Below, in pieces: positions 1 through 6,516 of a DNA stretch of 11,766 bases. Source of the DNA: JAMXLL01 sp035279875 (GTDB lineage: Bacteria > Desulfobacterota > Binatia > Binatales > Binataceae). How positions within the stretch are numbered: the first letter of the stretch is position 1; every line of letters starts with the position of its first letter. The translations under genes were made by a program, and so were the position numbers. The DNA is taken from NCBI GenBank assembly GCA_035279875.1, contig DATEGX010000035.1:1-11766 (forward strand). The letters are read 5' to 3'. The notes under the pieces are model-generated. The model ran no database searches, was not told the origin of the DNA, and saw nothing but the letters and a program-made list of their open reading frames with translations.

Positions 1-151
1 ATTTCAGGCTCATCTCGAACGGCAGCGCGCTGACCGAGGTCAGCACCACTCCGTCTTTCAGTTCGTGGCCGCCTTCACGCAGCGCGCGATAGTCGGTCGA
101 CTCGACCAGGCGCTTGCGCGCTTCGGTGAAATCCCAGCCCCAGTCGTCCAT
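1..151 (-). CDS. Unrecognised protein, N-terminal 50 residues only (3' end outside window)
   Basis: The gene begins with ATG at 151 and reads leftward out of the window. Its first residues are MDDWGWDFTEARKRLVEST, followed by a stretch rich in charged residues and then a more hydrophobic one (DGVVLTSVSALPF). It is called because the frame is open to the window edge and the ATG has a good GGGAGG ribosome binding site at 156-161. That site starts directly after the nrdJ stop codon, so only 10 bp separate the two genes and translation is probably coupled. I see no signal peptide, membrane segment or family motif, and I do not recognise the family. Co-transcription with nrdJ is an inference from spacing and strand. 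The rest of the protein is needed to name it. Confidence 0.7.
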   Translation of the reverse strand, partial: MDDWGWDFTEARKRLVESTDYRALREGGHELKDGVVLTSVSALPFEMSLK

Positions 152-161
152 GGTGCCTCCC
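152..161 (-). promoter_or_regulatory. Ribosome binding site directly after the nrdJ stop codon
   Basis: Read on the minus strand, the nrdJ stop TGA (164-162) is followed at once by GGGAGG and CACC, then the ATG at 151. The whole nrdJ-to-next-gene gap is this ribosome binding site, which suggests translational coupling and fixes the downstream start. Confidence 0.65.
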
Positions 162-2987
162 TCATGAACATCCGCTGGTCGCTCCGCAGTTCATGCATTT
201 GTAGCAAGTGCCGTTGCGCACCATGATGCATCCGCAGTCCGGGCAGGGCGGTGCATCGGCCTGGTTGATAAAGCTCTGGCGCAGGCCGCCGTCGCCGTGT
301 TCGGCCTGACCATTGGTAAGGTCATCGGACGCGGCGGGCCGCACCAGCGCGAGTCTGGCGCCCGCTCCCGCCTCGTTACTGCTCTCGGGCGCATCAGCCG
401 GAGCCAAAATCGGCACCGCCGAGGGCGTCGCAATTACCCCGACCTCCTGGCGCGCCTGCGCATCGAGGAACTTCGAGGCGAGCCAGCGGAAGAGGTAGTC
501 GATGATTGATTTGGCGTATGGGATTTGCGGATTCTTGGTGAAGCCCGACGGCTCGAAACGCATATGCGCAAACTTGTCGACCAGGAATTGCACCGGCACG
601 CCGTATTGCAACGCGTACGAGATTGCGGTCGCGAACGAATCCATCAGGCCTGAAATGGTCGAGCCCTGCTTCGACATCGAGACGAAAATCTCGCCCGGGT
701 TGCCGTCCTCGTACATTCCAACCGTGATGTAGCCTTCGTGGCCGGCGATATCGAACTTGTGCGTGATCGAACGGCGCTCGTCGGGCAGCTTGCGCCGATG
801 CGGCCGGAATTCGTCGGCCGGGTGCGCAACGGCTGCGATCGAGGCGGCCGCGGACTCGGCGCTTTTCCCGACATTGAGCGGCTGGGTATGCTTCGAGCCG
901 TCGCGATAGATCGCCACCGCCTTGAGCCCGAGTCGCCACGCGGTAACGTACGACTCCGCCACCTCGTCGATCGTCACCTCGGCGGGCATGTTAATCGTTT
1001 TGGAGATGGCGCCCGAGATAAACGGCTGCACCGCGCCCATCATCTTTAGATGGCCGAGGTAGTGGATCGTGCGCGAACCGGCCCGCGGTTTGAACGCGCA
1101 ATCGAACACCGCCAGATGCGCATCGGCCAGATTCGGCGCACCCTCGATAGTTTCGTGCTCGTCGAGGTATTCGACGATTTCCTGGATCTCGCGCGAATCG
1201 TAGCCGAGTCGCTTGAGCGCGCGCGGCACGGTCTGGTTGACGATCTTGAGCATACCGCCGCCGACCAGCTTCTTGTACTTGATTAGCGCGATATCCGGCT
1301 CGATGCCGGTGGTGTCGCAATCCATCATGAAGGCGATCGTGCCGGTGGGCGCGATTACCGTCGCCTGCGAATTGCGATACCCGGCGCCCTGGCCAAGCTT
1401 AAGCGCCTCCTCCCAGCAGTCGCGTGCCGCGCGCAGCAGGTCGAGCGGCACATGCGCCGAATTAAGCTCGCGCGTGGCGCTCCGATGACGGTCGATCACC
1501 TTGAGCATCGGCTCGCGATTGACTGCGTAACCCTCGAACGGCCCGAGCACCTCGGCAATCCGCGCCGATTGCAGGTAAGCCTCGCCGGTCATCAGCGCGG
1601 TAATCGCGCCGGCATAGCCGCGCCCCTGCTCGGAGTCGTAGGGCATCCCGAGCGCCATCAGCGCCGCGCCGAGATTCGCATAACCCAGGCCCAGCTCGCG
1701 GAACGAATGCGCGTTGCGGGCGATTTCGTCGGTCGGGTACGAGGAATTGTCGACCACGATATCCTGCGCCGTGATCATCACGTCGACCGCGTGGCGGAAG
1801 GCCTTGACGTCGAAGTCACCGCGCTCGTCGAGGAACCTGAGCACGTTGAGCGAGGCCAGGTTGCACGCGGAATTGTCCAGGTGCATGTACTCGCTGCACG
1901 GATTCGAGGCGTTGATGCGGCCGGTATTGGTGCAGGTGTGCCAGGAGTTGATGGTCGTGTCGAACTGCATCCCGGGGTCGCCGCAGGCCCAGGCCGCGTC
2001 GGCAATCATGTGCAGCAGGTCGCGCGCGCGGTACTCGTCGGCCACCTCGCGGCTCTTGACGAAGCGCGTGCGCCAGCTTCCGTCGTCGAGCACCGCCTGC
2101 ATGAAGTCGTCGGTAACGCGTACGGAGTTATTGGCATTCTGGAAGAACACCGAGCCGTAGGCGGGGCCGTCGAGCGACGAATCGTAGCCCGCCGCAATCA
2201 GCGCCCAGGCCTTTTTTTCCTCTTCCTGCTTGCAATGGATGAAATCGGCGATATCCGGATGGTCGGCGTTGAGCACCACCATCTTGGCGGCGCGGCGGGT
2301 CTTGCCGCCCGATTTGATCACACCGGCCGAGGCATCGGCCGCCTTCATGAACGACAATGGCCCCGAGGCGGTGCCGCCCGCCGAAAGCTTCTCGCGGCAC
2401 GAGCGCACTTCCGACAGATTGACCCCTGAGCCCGAACCGCCTTTGAAGATCATCCCTTCGTTGCGATACCAGTTCAGGATCGAGTCCATGTTGTCCTCGA
2501 CCTTCAGGATGAAGCAGGCCGAGCATTGCGGCTTGGGTTCAATACCAACGTTGAAGTAGACCGGGCTGTTGAATGAGGCTTGCTGATGAACCAGCAGGTA
2601 GGCGAGTTCGGCTTTGAAGCTGTCGCGGTCGGCGTCGGCGGCGAAGTAGTGCTGTTTTTCGCCCCATCCGGTGATGGTATCGACCACGCGGGCGATCAAT
2701 TGGCGAACCGAGGTTTCCCGGCGCGGACTGCCCAGCGGACCGCGGAAATACTTCGAGACCACGACGTTGGTGGCGGTCTGCGACCATTCGCGCGGCACCT
2801 CGACGTCGCGCTGTTCGAATACCACCCGGCCGTCCTCGCCGGCGATAAGGGCGGAACGCAGGTCCCATTCGACCTCGGACATCGGGTCAATCCCGGCGCG
2901 GGTGAAAAAGCGCTCGATGCTCACGCCGCGCCTCTTGACGGCCGCGTCAGTCCGACGAGTCTCCGGTTTTTCTACGCTCTGCGCCAT
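162..2987 (-). CDS. nrdJ: Adenosylcobalamin-dependent (class II) ribonucleotide reductase
   Basis: A 941-residue enzyme reducing ribonucleotides to deoxyribonucleotides with coenzyme B12 as radical source, so it needs neither oxygen nor a separate radical subunit. The 10-stranded barrel carries Cys155/Cys158 near FNSPVYFNVG (139-148). The NPCSE motif at 362-366 holds the radical Cys364 and Glu366. Cys375 in SACNLASLN, 11 residues on, fits the partner redox cysteine, as in other class II enzymes. APTGTI (546-551) is the phosphate-binding turn. A TSCPD-type domain lies at about 735-840, with DGNPGEIF (761-768) and MSKQGSTISG (771-780). The tail (915-940) is a zinc-ribbon with CPDC and CMNC pairs, expected to re-reduce the active-site cysteines. 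No intein or frameshift is visible. The ATG at 2987 is fixed by an in-frame TAA immediately upstream and a GGGAGG site with 7-nt spacing. Length is typical of long NrdJ proteins. Confidence 0.96.
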   Translation of the reverse strand: MAQSVEKPETRRTDAAVKRRGVSIERFFTRAGIDPMSEVEWDLRSALIAGEDGRVVFEQRDVEVPREWSQTATNVVVSKYFRGPLGSPRRETSVRQLIARVVDTITGWGEKQHYFAADADRDSFKAELAYLLVHQQASFNSPVYFNVGIEPKPQCSACFILKVEDNMDSILNWYRNEGMIFKGGSGSGVNLSEVRSCREKLSAGGTASGPLSFMKAADASAGVIKSGGKTRRAAKMVVLNADHPDIADFIHCKQEEEKKAWALIAAGYDSSLDGPAYGSVFFQNANNSVRVTDDFMQAVLDDGSWRTRFVKSREVADEYRARDLLHMIADAAWACGDPGMQFDTTINSWHTCTNTGRINASNPCSEYMHLDNSACNLASLNVLRFLDERGDFDVKAFRHAVDVMITAQDIVVDNSSYPTDEIARNAHSFRELGLGYANLGAALMALGMPYDSEQGRGYAGAITALMTGEAYLQSARIAEVLGPFEGYAVNREPMLKVIDRHRSATRELNSAHVPLDLLRAARDCWEEALKLGQGAGYRNSQATVIAPTGTIAFMMDCDTTGIEPDIALIKYKKLVGGGMLKIVNQTVPRALKRLGYDSREIQEIVEYLDEHETIEGAPNLADAHLAVFDCAFKPRAGSRTIHYLGHLKMMGAVQPFISGAISKTINMPAEVTIDEVAESYVTAWRLGLKAVAIYRDGSKHTQPLNVGKSAESAAASIAAVAHPADEFRPHRRKLPDERRSITHKFDIAGHEGYITVGMYEDGNPGEIFVSMSKQGSTISGLMDSFATAISYALQYGVPVQFLVDKFAHMRFEPSGFTKNPQIPYAKSIIDYLFRWLASKFLDAQARQEVGVIATPSAVPILAPADAPESSNEAGAGARLALVRPAASDDLTNGQAEHGDGGLRQSFINQADAPPCPDCGCIMVRNGTCYKCMNCGATSGCS

Positions 2988-3119
2988 TTATTCGCCTCCC
3001 GCCTCCGCCACATCCTCATCCGCATCCAAGCCCAATCTGTAAAGCCAATCGCCCATAAAACGTGAATCCTAGGCGTTCAACTCCTTCTTGGTCGTCGTCA
3101 TTGTCATGATCATCTGTGG

Positions 3120-3133
3120 AACATGCGCATGTT
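3120..3133. promoter_or_regulatory. Perfect 14-bp palindrome, putative operator upstream of nrdJ
   Basis: AACATGCGCATGTT is its own reverse complement. It lies about 130 bp upstream of the nrdJ start and overlaps the place where a weak -10 (CAACAT, 3129-3134) would sit for the minus-strand TTGACG at 3152-3157. Its half-site AACATG recurs in the palindrome at 3190-3199. Binding by a dimeric regulator is inferred; the regulator is unknown. Confidence 0.4.
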
Positions 3134-3163
3134 GGTTCTAAAGCGATGGTCCGTCAAGGTTGA

Positions 3164-3375
3164 TAGCGCAGAGATGTCCATGTGTACCCCAACATGTTGT
3201 GTCCATAAGATGTTAATAACCTATCTATGGGTTGTTGATAAGCTTAGCGCAAATCTTCGCCTTTGACCATTCCGTCTTATGCGATGGTAGACTATGCTTA
3301 GGGTAGCGCAGGATACACGTAAGCTAGCGAATCAGGTTTGCAATAGCAGAGCGACATCCAGCTAGACCTAGCGCA
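3164..3375 (+). repeat. Four direct copies of the heptamer TAGCGCA
   Basis: Exact TAGCGCA copies start at 3164, 3245, 3304 and 3369, all on the plus strand, spaced 81, 59 and 65 bp apart. A near copy, TAGCGAA, starts at 3325. By composition, well under one copy would be expected in 212 bp. They interleave with the DnaA-box-like sites in the nrdJ/dciA gap and may be binding sites of a repeated DNA-binding factor. Their function is unknown. Confidence 0.5.
3190..3199. promoter_or_regulatory. 10-bp palindrome sharing the AACATG half-site
   Basis: CAACATGTTG is a perfect palindrome 57 bp beyond the end of the one at 3120-3133, with the same AACATG/CATGTT arms but no central spacer. It is flanked by a direct repeat TGTCCAT at 3175-3181 and 3200-3206. 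It could be a second operator of the same regulator; short palindromes also occur by chance. Confidence 0.3.
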
Positions 3376-3466
3376 CGCTATTTTCGCCTCTGTTCCTGTG
3401 GATATTCACCAGGTCCGGCTGTTCAAAATCGCGACGCCCGGCTCTATTCTCGACCCGGGACGAATT

Positions 3467-3913
3467 ATGGCGGCGGCGCGGCGCACATCGCTCTACCAAA
3501 TCGGCGGCACTATCCAGGACCTGCTCGCCCATCTCGATAACGACGGCCATTTCGAGATCGTCCGGCTTATGCGTCTGTGGCCGGAGGTGGTAGGCGAGAC
3601 AATCGCGCGAAAAACCGAGATATCCTCGCTCAAATTCCATACCGCAGTGGTCAAGGTCTCGGGCGCGATGTGGATCCAGGAACTCAACCTGATGAAGCCG
3701 CAGATTCTTGCGCGAGTGCGGGCCGCAATGCGCAACGACACGGTGCGCGAGATCCGCTTCGTCCAGGGGCGTCTCAGCCGCCGCGAGAGGCCCCATCTGC
3801 GGGCGGTTACGCGAGGTGCCCGCCGTTCGATCGAACTGCCCGAGTTGAAGGACCCGGAACTGCGGCGTGCGTTTGAGAGGCTGGTGGAAGCCTGGGGCCG
3901 TTCGCCACGCTAG
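3467..3913 (+). CDS. dciA: DUF721/DciA-family protein (putative replicative helicase loader)
   Basis: A 148-residue basic protein whose first 105 residues follow the DUF721 pattern: LWPEVVGETIARKTE (37-51), a beta core ending in SGAMWIQEL (65-73), then IRFVQGRL (96-103). The family includes DciA, which loads the DnaB helicase at the origin in bacteria without DnaC/DnaI. A charged C-terminal tail follows. The frame is open from a GTG at 3398, but the ATG at 3467 is preferred: GGGA lies 6 nt upstream, and the family core starts soon after. The extra 23 residues from 3398 do not resemble the family, and they overlap a DnaA-box-like site. The gene diverges from nrdJ and has an AT-richer upstream region. 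The family call is firm; the helicase-loading role is inferred from family members. Confidence 0.85.
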   Translation: MAAARRTSLYQIGGTIQDLLAHLDNDGHFEIVRLMRLWPEVVGETIARKTEISSLKFHTAVVKVSGAMWIQELNLMKPQILARVRAAMRNDTVREIRFVQGRLSRRERPHLRAVTRGARRSIELPELKDPELRRAFERLVEAWGRSPR

Positions 3914-4090
3914 CTCCTTAGGCCGCATTCCGCCGCTTTAATCGGTCTTTAGAACTCTTCAGCAATTATCGGCGTTATTTGGCGGCTTTATAGCTAAGCC
4001 TCGGGCGCTGCGATTCAATTCGAACGCGGCAACTTCAAGCCAAATCTTTCCAAGCGAAACCGTGCGCCATACACTCCGTACAAATTCAAG

Positions 4091-4098
4091 GGAGGAGG
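4091..4098 (+). promoter_or_regulatory. Ribosome binding site that decides a GTG start
   Basis: GGAGGAGG lies 11 nt before the GTG at 4110 and 17 nt before the ATG at 4116. It falls downstream of the ATG at 4062, the most upstream start in this frame, and so argues against that start. The 196 bp from 3914 to 4109 otherwise shows no convincing promoter or terminator. Confidence 0.6.
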
Positions 4099-4109
4099 AA
4101 CTTCCCGTC

Positions 4110-4487
4110 GTGAAGATGAAAAGCTCTACCGGATTCGCTTCAGCTGCCCTGATCCTCGGCGCCCTCTGCGCCGTTCCGGCAATGGCGCAGACTGCGACCG
4201 GGGTGCCGAACCCCAACACCTACTATGGCCGGCATCATCCATTCGTCGAACGCAGCGACACCTACTTCGATAGCCATCCGGAGGAAGAAGAGGCGCTCCG
4301 CAAGCATCCCGATTTGGTCGACAATCACAAGTGGATGAAGAACCATCCGGATCTGCAGGCGTATCTGGCCAGTCATCCCGGAGTGCGACACCGGATCAAG
4401 TCTGATCCGTCGGCCTTCATGCATCGTGAGCATCGCTACGACGTCAGCAAGGAACACTGGGAACAAAAGCATCACGAGCACGAGTAG
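4110..4487 (+). CDS. Small secreted histidine-rich protein with repeated HP motifs
   Basis: The GTG start at 4110 gives a 125-residue protein with a textbook Sec signal peptide: MKMK, a hydrophobic run ASAALILGALCAV, and cleavage expected after AMA at residue 26. The mature ~99 residues contain 14 histidines and an approximate 10-14-residue repeat built on His/Asp-Pro: DSHPEEEE, RKHPDL, KNHPDL, ASHPGV, KSDPSAF. The end (KEHWEQKHHEHE) is almost all charged. I recall similar repeated 'HP' small exported proteins from Acidobacteriota-like genomes, but know no function. Metal binding or an envelope helical-repeat role is a guess from composition. It lies 196 bp after the dciA-like gene and 76 bp before the DUF1800 gene, all on one strand, so co-transcription is possible but not shown. 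Confidence 0.8.
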   Translation: MKMKSSTGFASAALILGALCAVPAMAQTATGVPNPNTYYGRHHPFVERSDTYFDSHPEEEEALRKHPDLVDNHKWMKNHPDLQAYLASHPGVRHRIKSDPSAFMHREHRYDVSKEHWEQKHHEHE

Positions 4488-4563
4488 TTGACGGCGGCCG
4501 CTGCCCCTGCGCTGCGCGGTCAGCGTAAACAAATCCCGCGCGCCAGCCGTCCAATGATCGAAC

Positions 4564-6192
4564 ATGATCGAATCGGGCAATCTGGCGCCGGCGCAAAGGC
4601 CACCACACCTACTCAACCGGCTCGCCTTCGGGCCACGGCCGGGTGACATCGAAAACCTCGAACGAATCGGGGTCGAGCGCTGGGTAAGCCAGCAACTCGA
4701 CCCCGGTTCAATCCCCGAACCACAAGTCCTCGAGCGCCAGGTCGCCTCGCTCGGCACCCTCCACATGACGCCGGCGGAACTGTTCGTCCAATACCAGTTG
4801 CCGGTTCAGCGGCTGCCCAAGGGCGATCGCGAAGACCACCAGGCCGCTCGTCAGCTTTCCCGCGTGATCGCGTTGCAAGCAGTCCAGGCGCGTATTGTGC
4901 GGGCGATCGAGGGGCCGCGCCAGTTGCAGGAAGTGATGACCAACTTCTGGTTCAATCACTTCAACGTCTTCGCCGGCAAAGGACTCTGCCATCTGTGGAT
5001 TGGCGCCTTCGAGCAGCACGCCATCCGGCCGCATACGATGGGCCGCTTCCGCGATTTGCTGGGCGCCACCGCCATGCATCCGGCGATGCTCTTTTACCTC
5101 GACAATTGGCAAAACAGCGCGCCCAATGCGCCCGGCGCTCGCGGTAAATTCGACGGGATCAACGAGAACTACGCCCGCGAGTTGATGGAACTGCACACGC
5201 TGGGCGTCAATGGCGGTTATTCCCAGGCCGACGTGATCGCCCTGGCGCACCTGTTGACCGGATGGGGCCTCGTACGCCCTGGCGTCGCGCGCGCAGCGGG
5301 TTGGCGAGGACCGGGAGCGCCGCTCTTCGCGCCCAGATCTTTCGCCCGTCTGGCGTTCGGTGGATGGCGCCGCAATAACGCGATGCAACGGCCTGGCGCG
5401 GACGAGAGCACTTCGCCCGAGGGCTTCTACTTCGATCCGCGACGGCACGATTTCAGCGCACAGACCTTTCTCGGTCATCGTATCGCCTGCGGCGGGATCG
5501 AGCAGGGCGAAGCCGCACTCGATTTGCTCGCGCGCAGCCCGGCGACCGCGAATCATCTGAGCTACCAGCTTGCGCAGTATTTCGTCGCCGACCAGCCGCC
5601 GCCCGCGCTGGTAAAGCGGATGGCGCTGCGTTACCTCGACAGCGACGGCAATATCCGCGCGCTGCTGGCAACTCTTTTCGCCAGCGACGAATTCTGGGAC
5701 CGGCGTTACTGCGGCGCGAAGTTCAAGACCCCATACGAATTCGTGATTTCGGCCGTGCGCGCGGCAGGCGTGCCGGTCCTCAATGACCGTCCCTTGGCCG
5801 GTACGATGGCTCAGCTCGGCATGCCGCTTTATGGATGTCAGACGCCCGACGGCTACAAGCACACCCAGGAAGCGTGGCTCAATCCGGACGCGATGATGAC
5901 GCGGCTGGCTTTTGCCACCGCGCTCGGCGCTGGCCGCCTTCCGCTCGAGCATCCGCTTAATGAATTCGCGCAGGAGGGGCATGGAATGGAACGGGCGGGC
6001 GCGATGCGGCCGGCGGCGATGGAAATCCCGCCGGCCGGCTCTGCCGCCAGGCCAACCCCGCCTGACCCGGTTGCGCTCGCGATGACGCTTGGCGACTGCC
6101 TTTCGTCACGCACGATCGCCGCGGTCGAAGCCGCTCCGCCGCCGTTGCGCGCTCCGCTGATTCTGGGCAGTCCCGAGTTCATGATGCGCTGA
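4564..6192 (+). CDS. DUF1800 family protein
   Basis: A 542-residue protein covering the full DUF1800 family: opening HLLNRLAFGPRPGD (15-28), TNFWFNHFNVF (126-136), MLFYLDN (175-181), NENYARELMELHTLG (200-214), LTGW (231-234), RRHDFSAQTFLGH (293-305) and the family-typical end LGSPEFMMR. The biochemical role is unknown. DUF1800 genes are very often followed by a DUF1501 gene, as here, and the two products are assumed to work together. About 50 residues between LTGW and the RHD motif (237-287), and an alanine/proline-rich stretch near the C-terminus, look like lineage-specific insertions. The ATG at 4564 is the first possible start, since an in-frame TGA lies at 4555. It has no clear ribosome binding site, and the N-terminus lacks a signal peptide although the DUF1501 partner has one. 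Confidence 0.92.
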   Translation: MIESGNLAPAQRPPHLLNRLAFGPRPGDIENLERIGVERWVSQQLDPGSIPEPQVLERQVASLGTLHMTPAELFVQYQLPVQRLPKGDREDHQAARQLSRVIALQAVQARIVRAIEGPRQLQEVMTNFWFNHFNVFAGKGLCHLWIGAFEQHAIRPHTMGRFRDLLGATAMHPAMLFYLDNWQNSAPNAPGARGKFDGINENYARELMELHTLGVNGGYSQADVIALAHLLTGWGLVRPGVARAAGWRGPGAPLFAPRSFARLAFGGWRRNNAMQRPGADESTSPEGFYFDPRRHDFSAQTFLGHRIACGGIEQGEAALDLLARSPATANHLSYQLAQYFVADQPPPALVKRMALRYLDSDGNIRALLATLFASDEFWDRRYCGAKFKTPYEFVISAVRAAGVPVLNDRPLAGTMAQLGMPLYGCQTPDGYKHTQEAWLNPDAMMTRLAFATALGAGRLPLEHPLNEFAQEGHGMERAGAMRPAAMEIPPAGSAARPTPPDPVALAMTLGDCLSSRTIAAVEAAPPPLRAPLILGSPEFMMR

Positions 6193-6230
6193 TGGAATCC
6201 GCTGGAGACAACTTTTGTGCAGCCGCTTCC

Positions 6231-6236
6231 AAGGAG
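6231..6236 (+). promoter_or_regulatory. Ribosome binding site for the small ORF between DUF1800 and DUF1501
   Basis: AAGGAG lies 4 nt before the GTG at 6241. The GTGs at 6239 and 6243 run into early stops, so 6241 is the only frame this site could open usefully. Spacing is short, hence moderate confidence. Confidence 0.4.
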
Positions 6237-6240
6237 AGGT

Positions 6241-6516
6241 GTGTGCGTTAGGGTTTTGACAATCTGTCATGACGCTATGTCATCAAGTGATGCGATGAAT
6301 CTGAAGCAATCTTTGCTGTATCCGCGCTGGCTGATGCGCTCGGTCGCCGCGCCGTTGCTCGCCAACACACGCCGCTTCTCGCGCGGTTCCGTGATGCTTC
6401 GCCGCCGCCATTATTCGCCGGCGCCGGTGCGCGCGGAAATTCTGCGGATGGTCGCGCATCAGCGGTTGCAGCGTGCATCGTGGTCCGCTTCGCATGAAAG
6501 AGAAGTACGCCGATGA
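6241..6516 (+). CDS. Small arginine-rich ORF between DUF1800 and DUF1501
   Basis: A 91-residue reading frame from GTG 6241, or 73 residues from ATG 6295, filling the 320-bp gap between the two DUF genes. Its stop overlaps the DUF1501 start as ATGA (6513-6516), the usual mark of translational coupling. From 6295 onward most third codon positions are G or C, as in neighbouring genes. The product is strongly basic (for example NTRRFSRGS and MLRRRHYSP) and ends in HEREVRR. It has no signal peptide or membrane helix and no family I recognise. The GTG start is suggested by AAGGAG at 6231; the ATG start would leave the tandem palindromes at 6257-6282 in the leader. It could be a real small gene coupling the pair, or a leader whose translation only opens the DUF1501 start. 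Confidence 0.5.
   Translation: MCVRVLTICHDAMSSSDAMNLKQSLLYPRWLMRSVAAPLLANTRRFSRGSVMLRRRHYSPAPVRAEILRMVAHQRLQRASWSASHEREVRR
6257..6282. promoter_or_regulatory. Two abutting 13-bp inverted repeats (TGAC...GTCA), putative operator
   Basis: TGACAATCTGTCA (6257-6269) is a 5-bp inverted repeat around ATC. The next 13 bases, TGACGCTATGTCA (6270-6282), repeat the layout with TGAC/GTCA arms. A perfect TTGACA hexamer (6256-6261) overlaps the first, but no good -10 follows at 16-18 bp. The arrangement looks like a site for two dimers or an RNA hairpin pair ahead of ATG 6295. Function unknown. Confidence 0.35.

Larger units (their letters stand above)
2988..3466. promoter_or_regulatory. AT-richer divergent intergenic region: shared control region and candidate origin
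   Basis: This 479-bp gap between divergent nrdJ and dciA-like genes is clearly poorer in G+C than the coding sequence around it, most of all at about 3200-3300. DnaA-box-like 9-mers (consensus TTATCCACA, read on the minus strand) are TTATCAACA at 3233-3241 and ATATCCACA at 3397-3405, each one mismatch. Two-mismatch versions lie at 3115-3123, 3200-3208 and 3211-3219. Four direct TAGCGCA heptamers and two palindromes are listed separately. A possible plus-strand promoter is TTGACC at 3263-3268 with TAGACT at 3288-3293 (19-nt spacer, long). A weak minus-strand candidate has TTGACG at 3152-3157. I see no cobalamin riboswitch, NrdR box pair, tRNA or ORF here. Whether it is an origin or only promoters cannot be settled from the window. 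Confidence 0.5.

Noticed and set aside
1452..2429. 325-residue open frame on the plus strand
   Set aside because: It lies entirely antisense to nrdJ, is rich in Arg/His/Val as expected from the reverse complement of a GC-rich gene, and matches no family.
2988..3466. Cobalamin riboswitch or NrdR boxes controlling nrdJ
   Set aside because: I looked for a B12-box-like conserved stretch with flanking stems and for the paired ACACWATATWTWGTGT-type boxes; neither is visible.
3398..3466. GTG start at 3398 for the DciA-like protein
   Set aside because: The extra 23 residues do not match the family and no good ribosome binding site precedes the GTG; ATG 3467 has GGGA at suitable spacing.
4062..4109. 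ATG 4062 start for the His-rich secreted protein
   Set aside because: It would put 16 charged residues before the signal peptide, and the strong GGAGGAGG site lies downstream of it.
4488..4563. Terminator hairpin after the His-rich protein gene
   Set aside because: The possible stem beginning TGACGGCG has internal mismatches and no U-tract, so it is not convincing.
4708..5982. 424-residue open frame on the minus strand
   Set aside because: It is the antisense shadow of the DUF1800 gene, whose family motifs span the same DNA.
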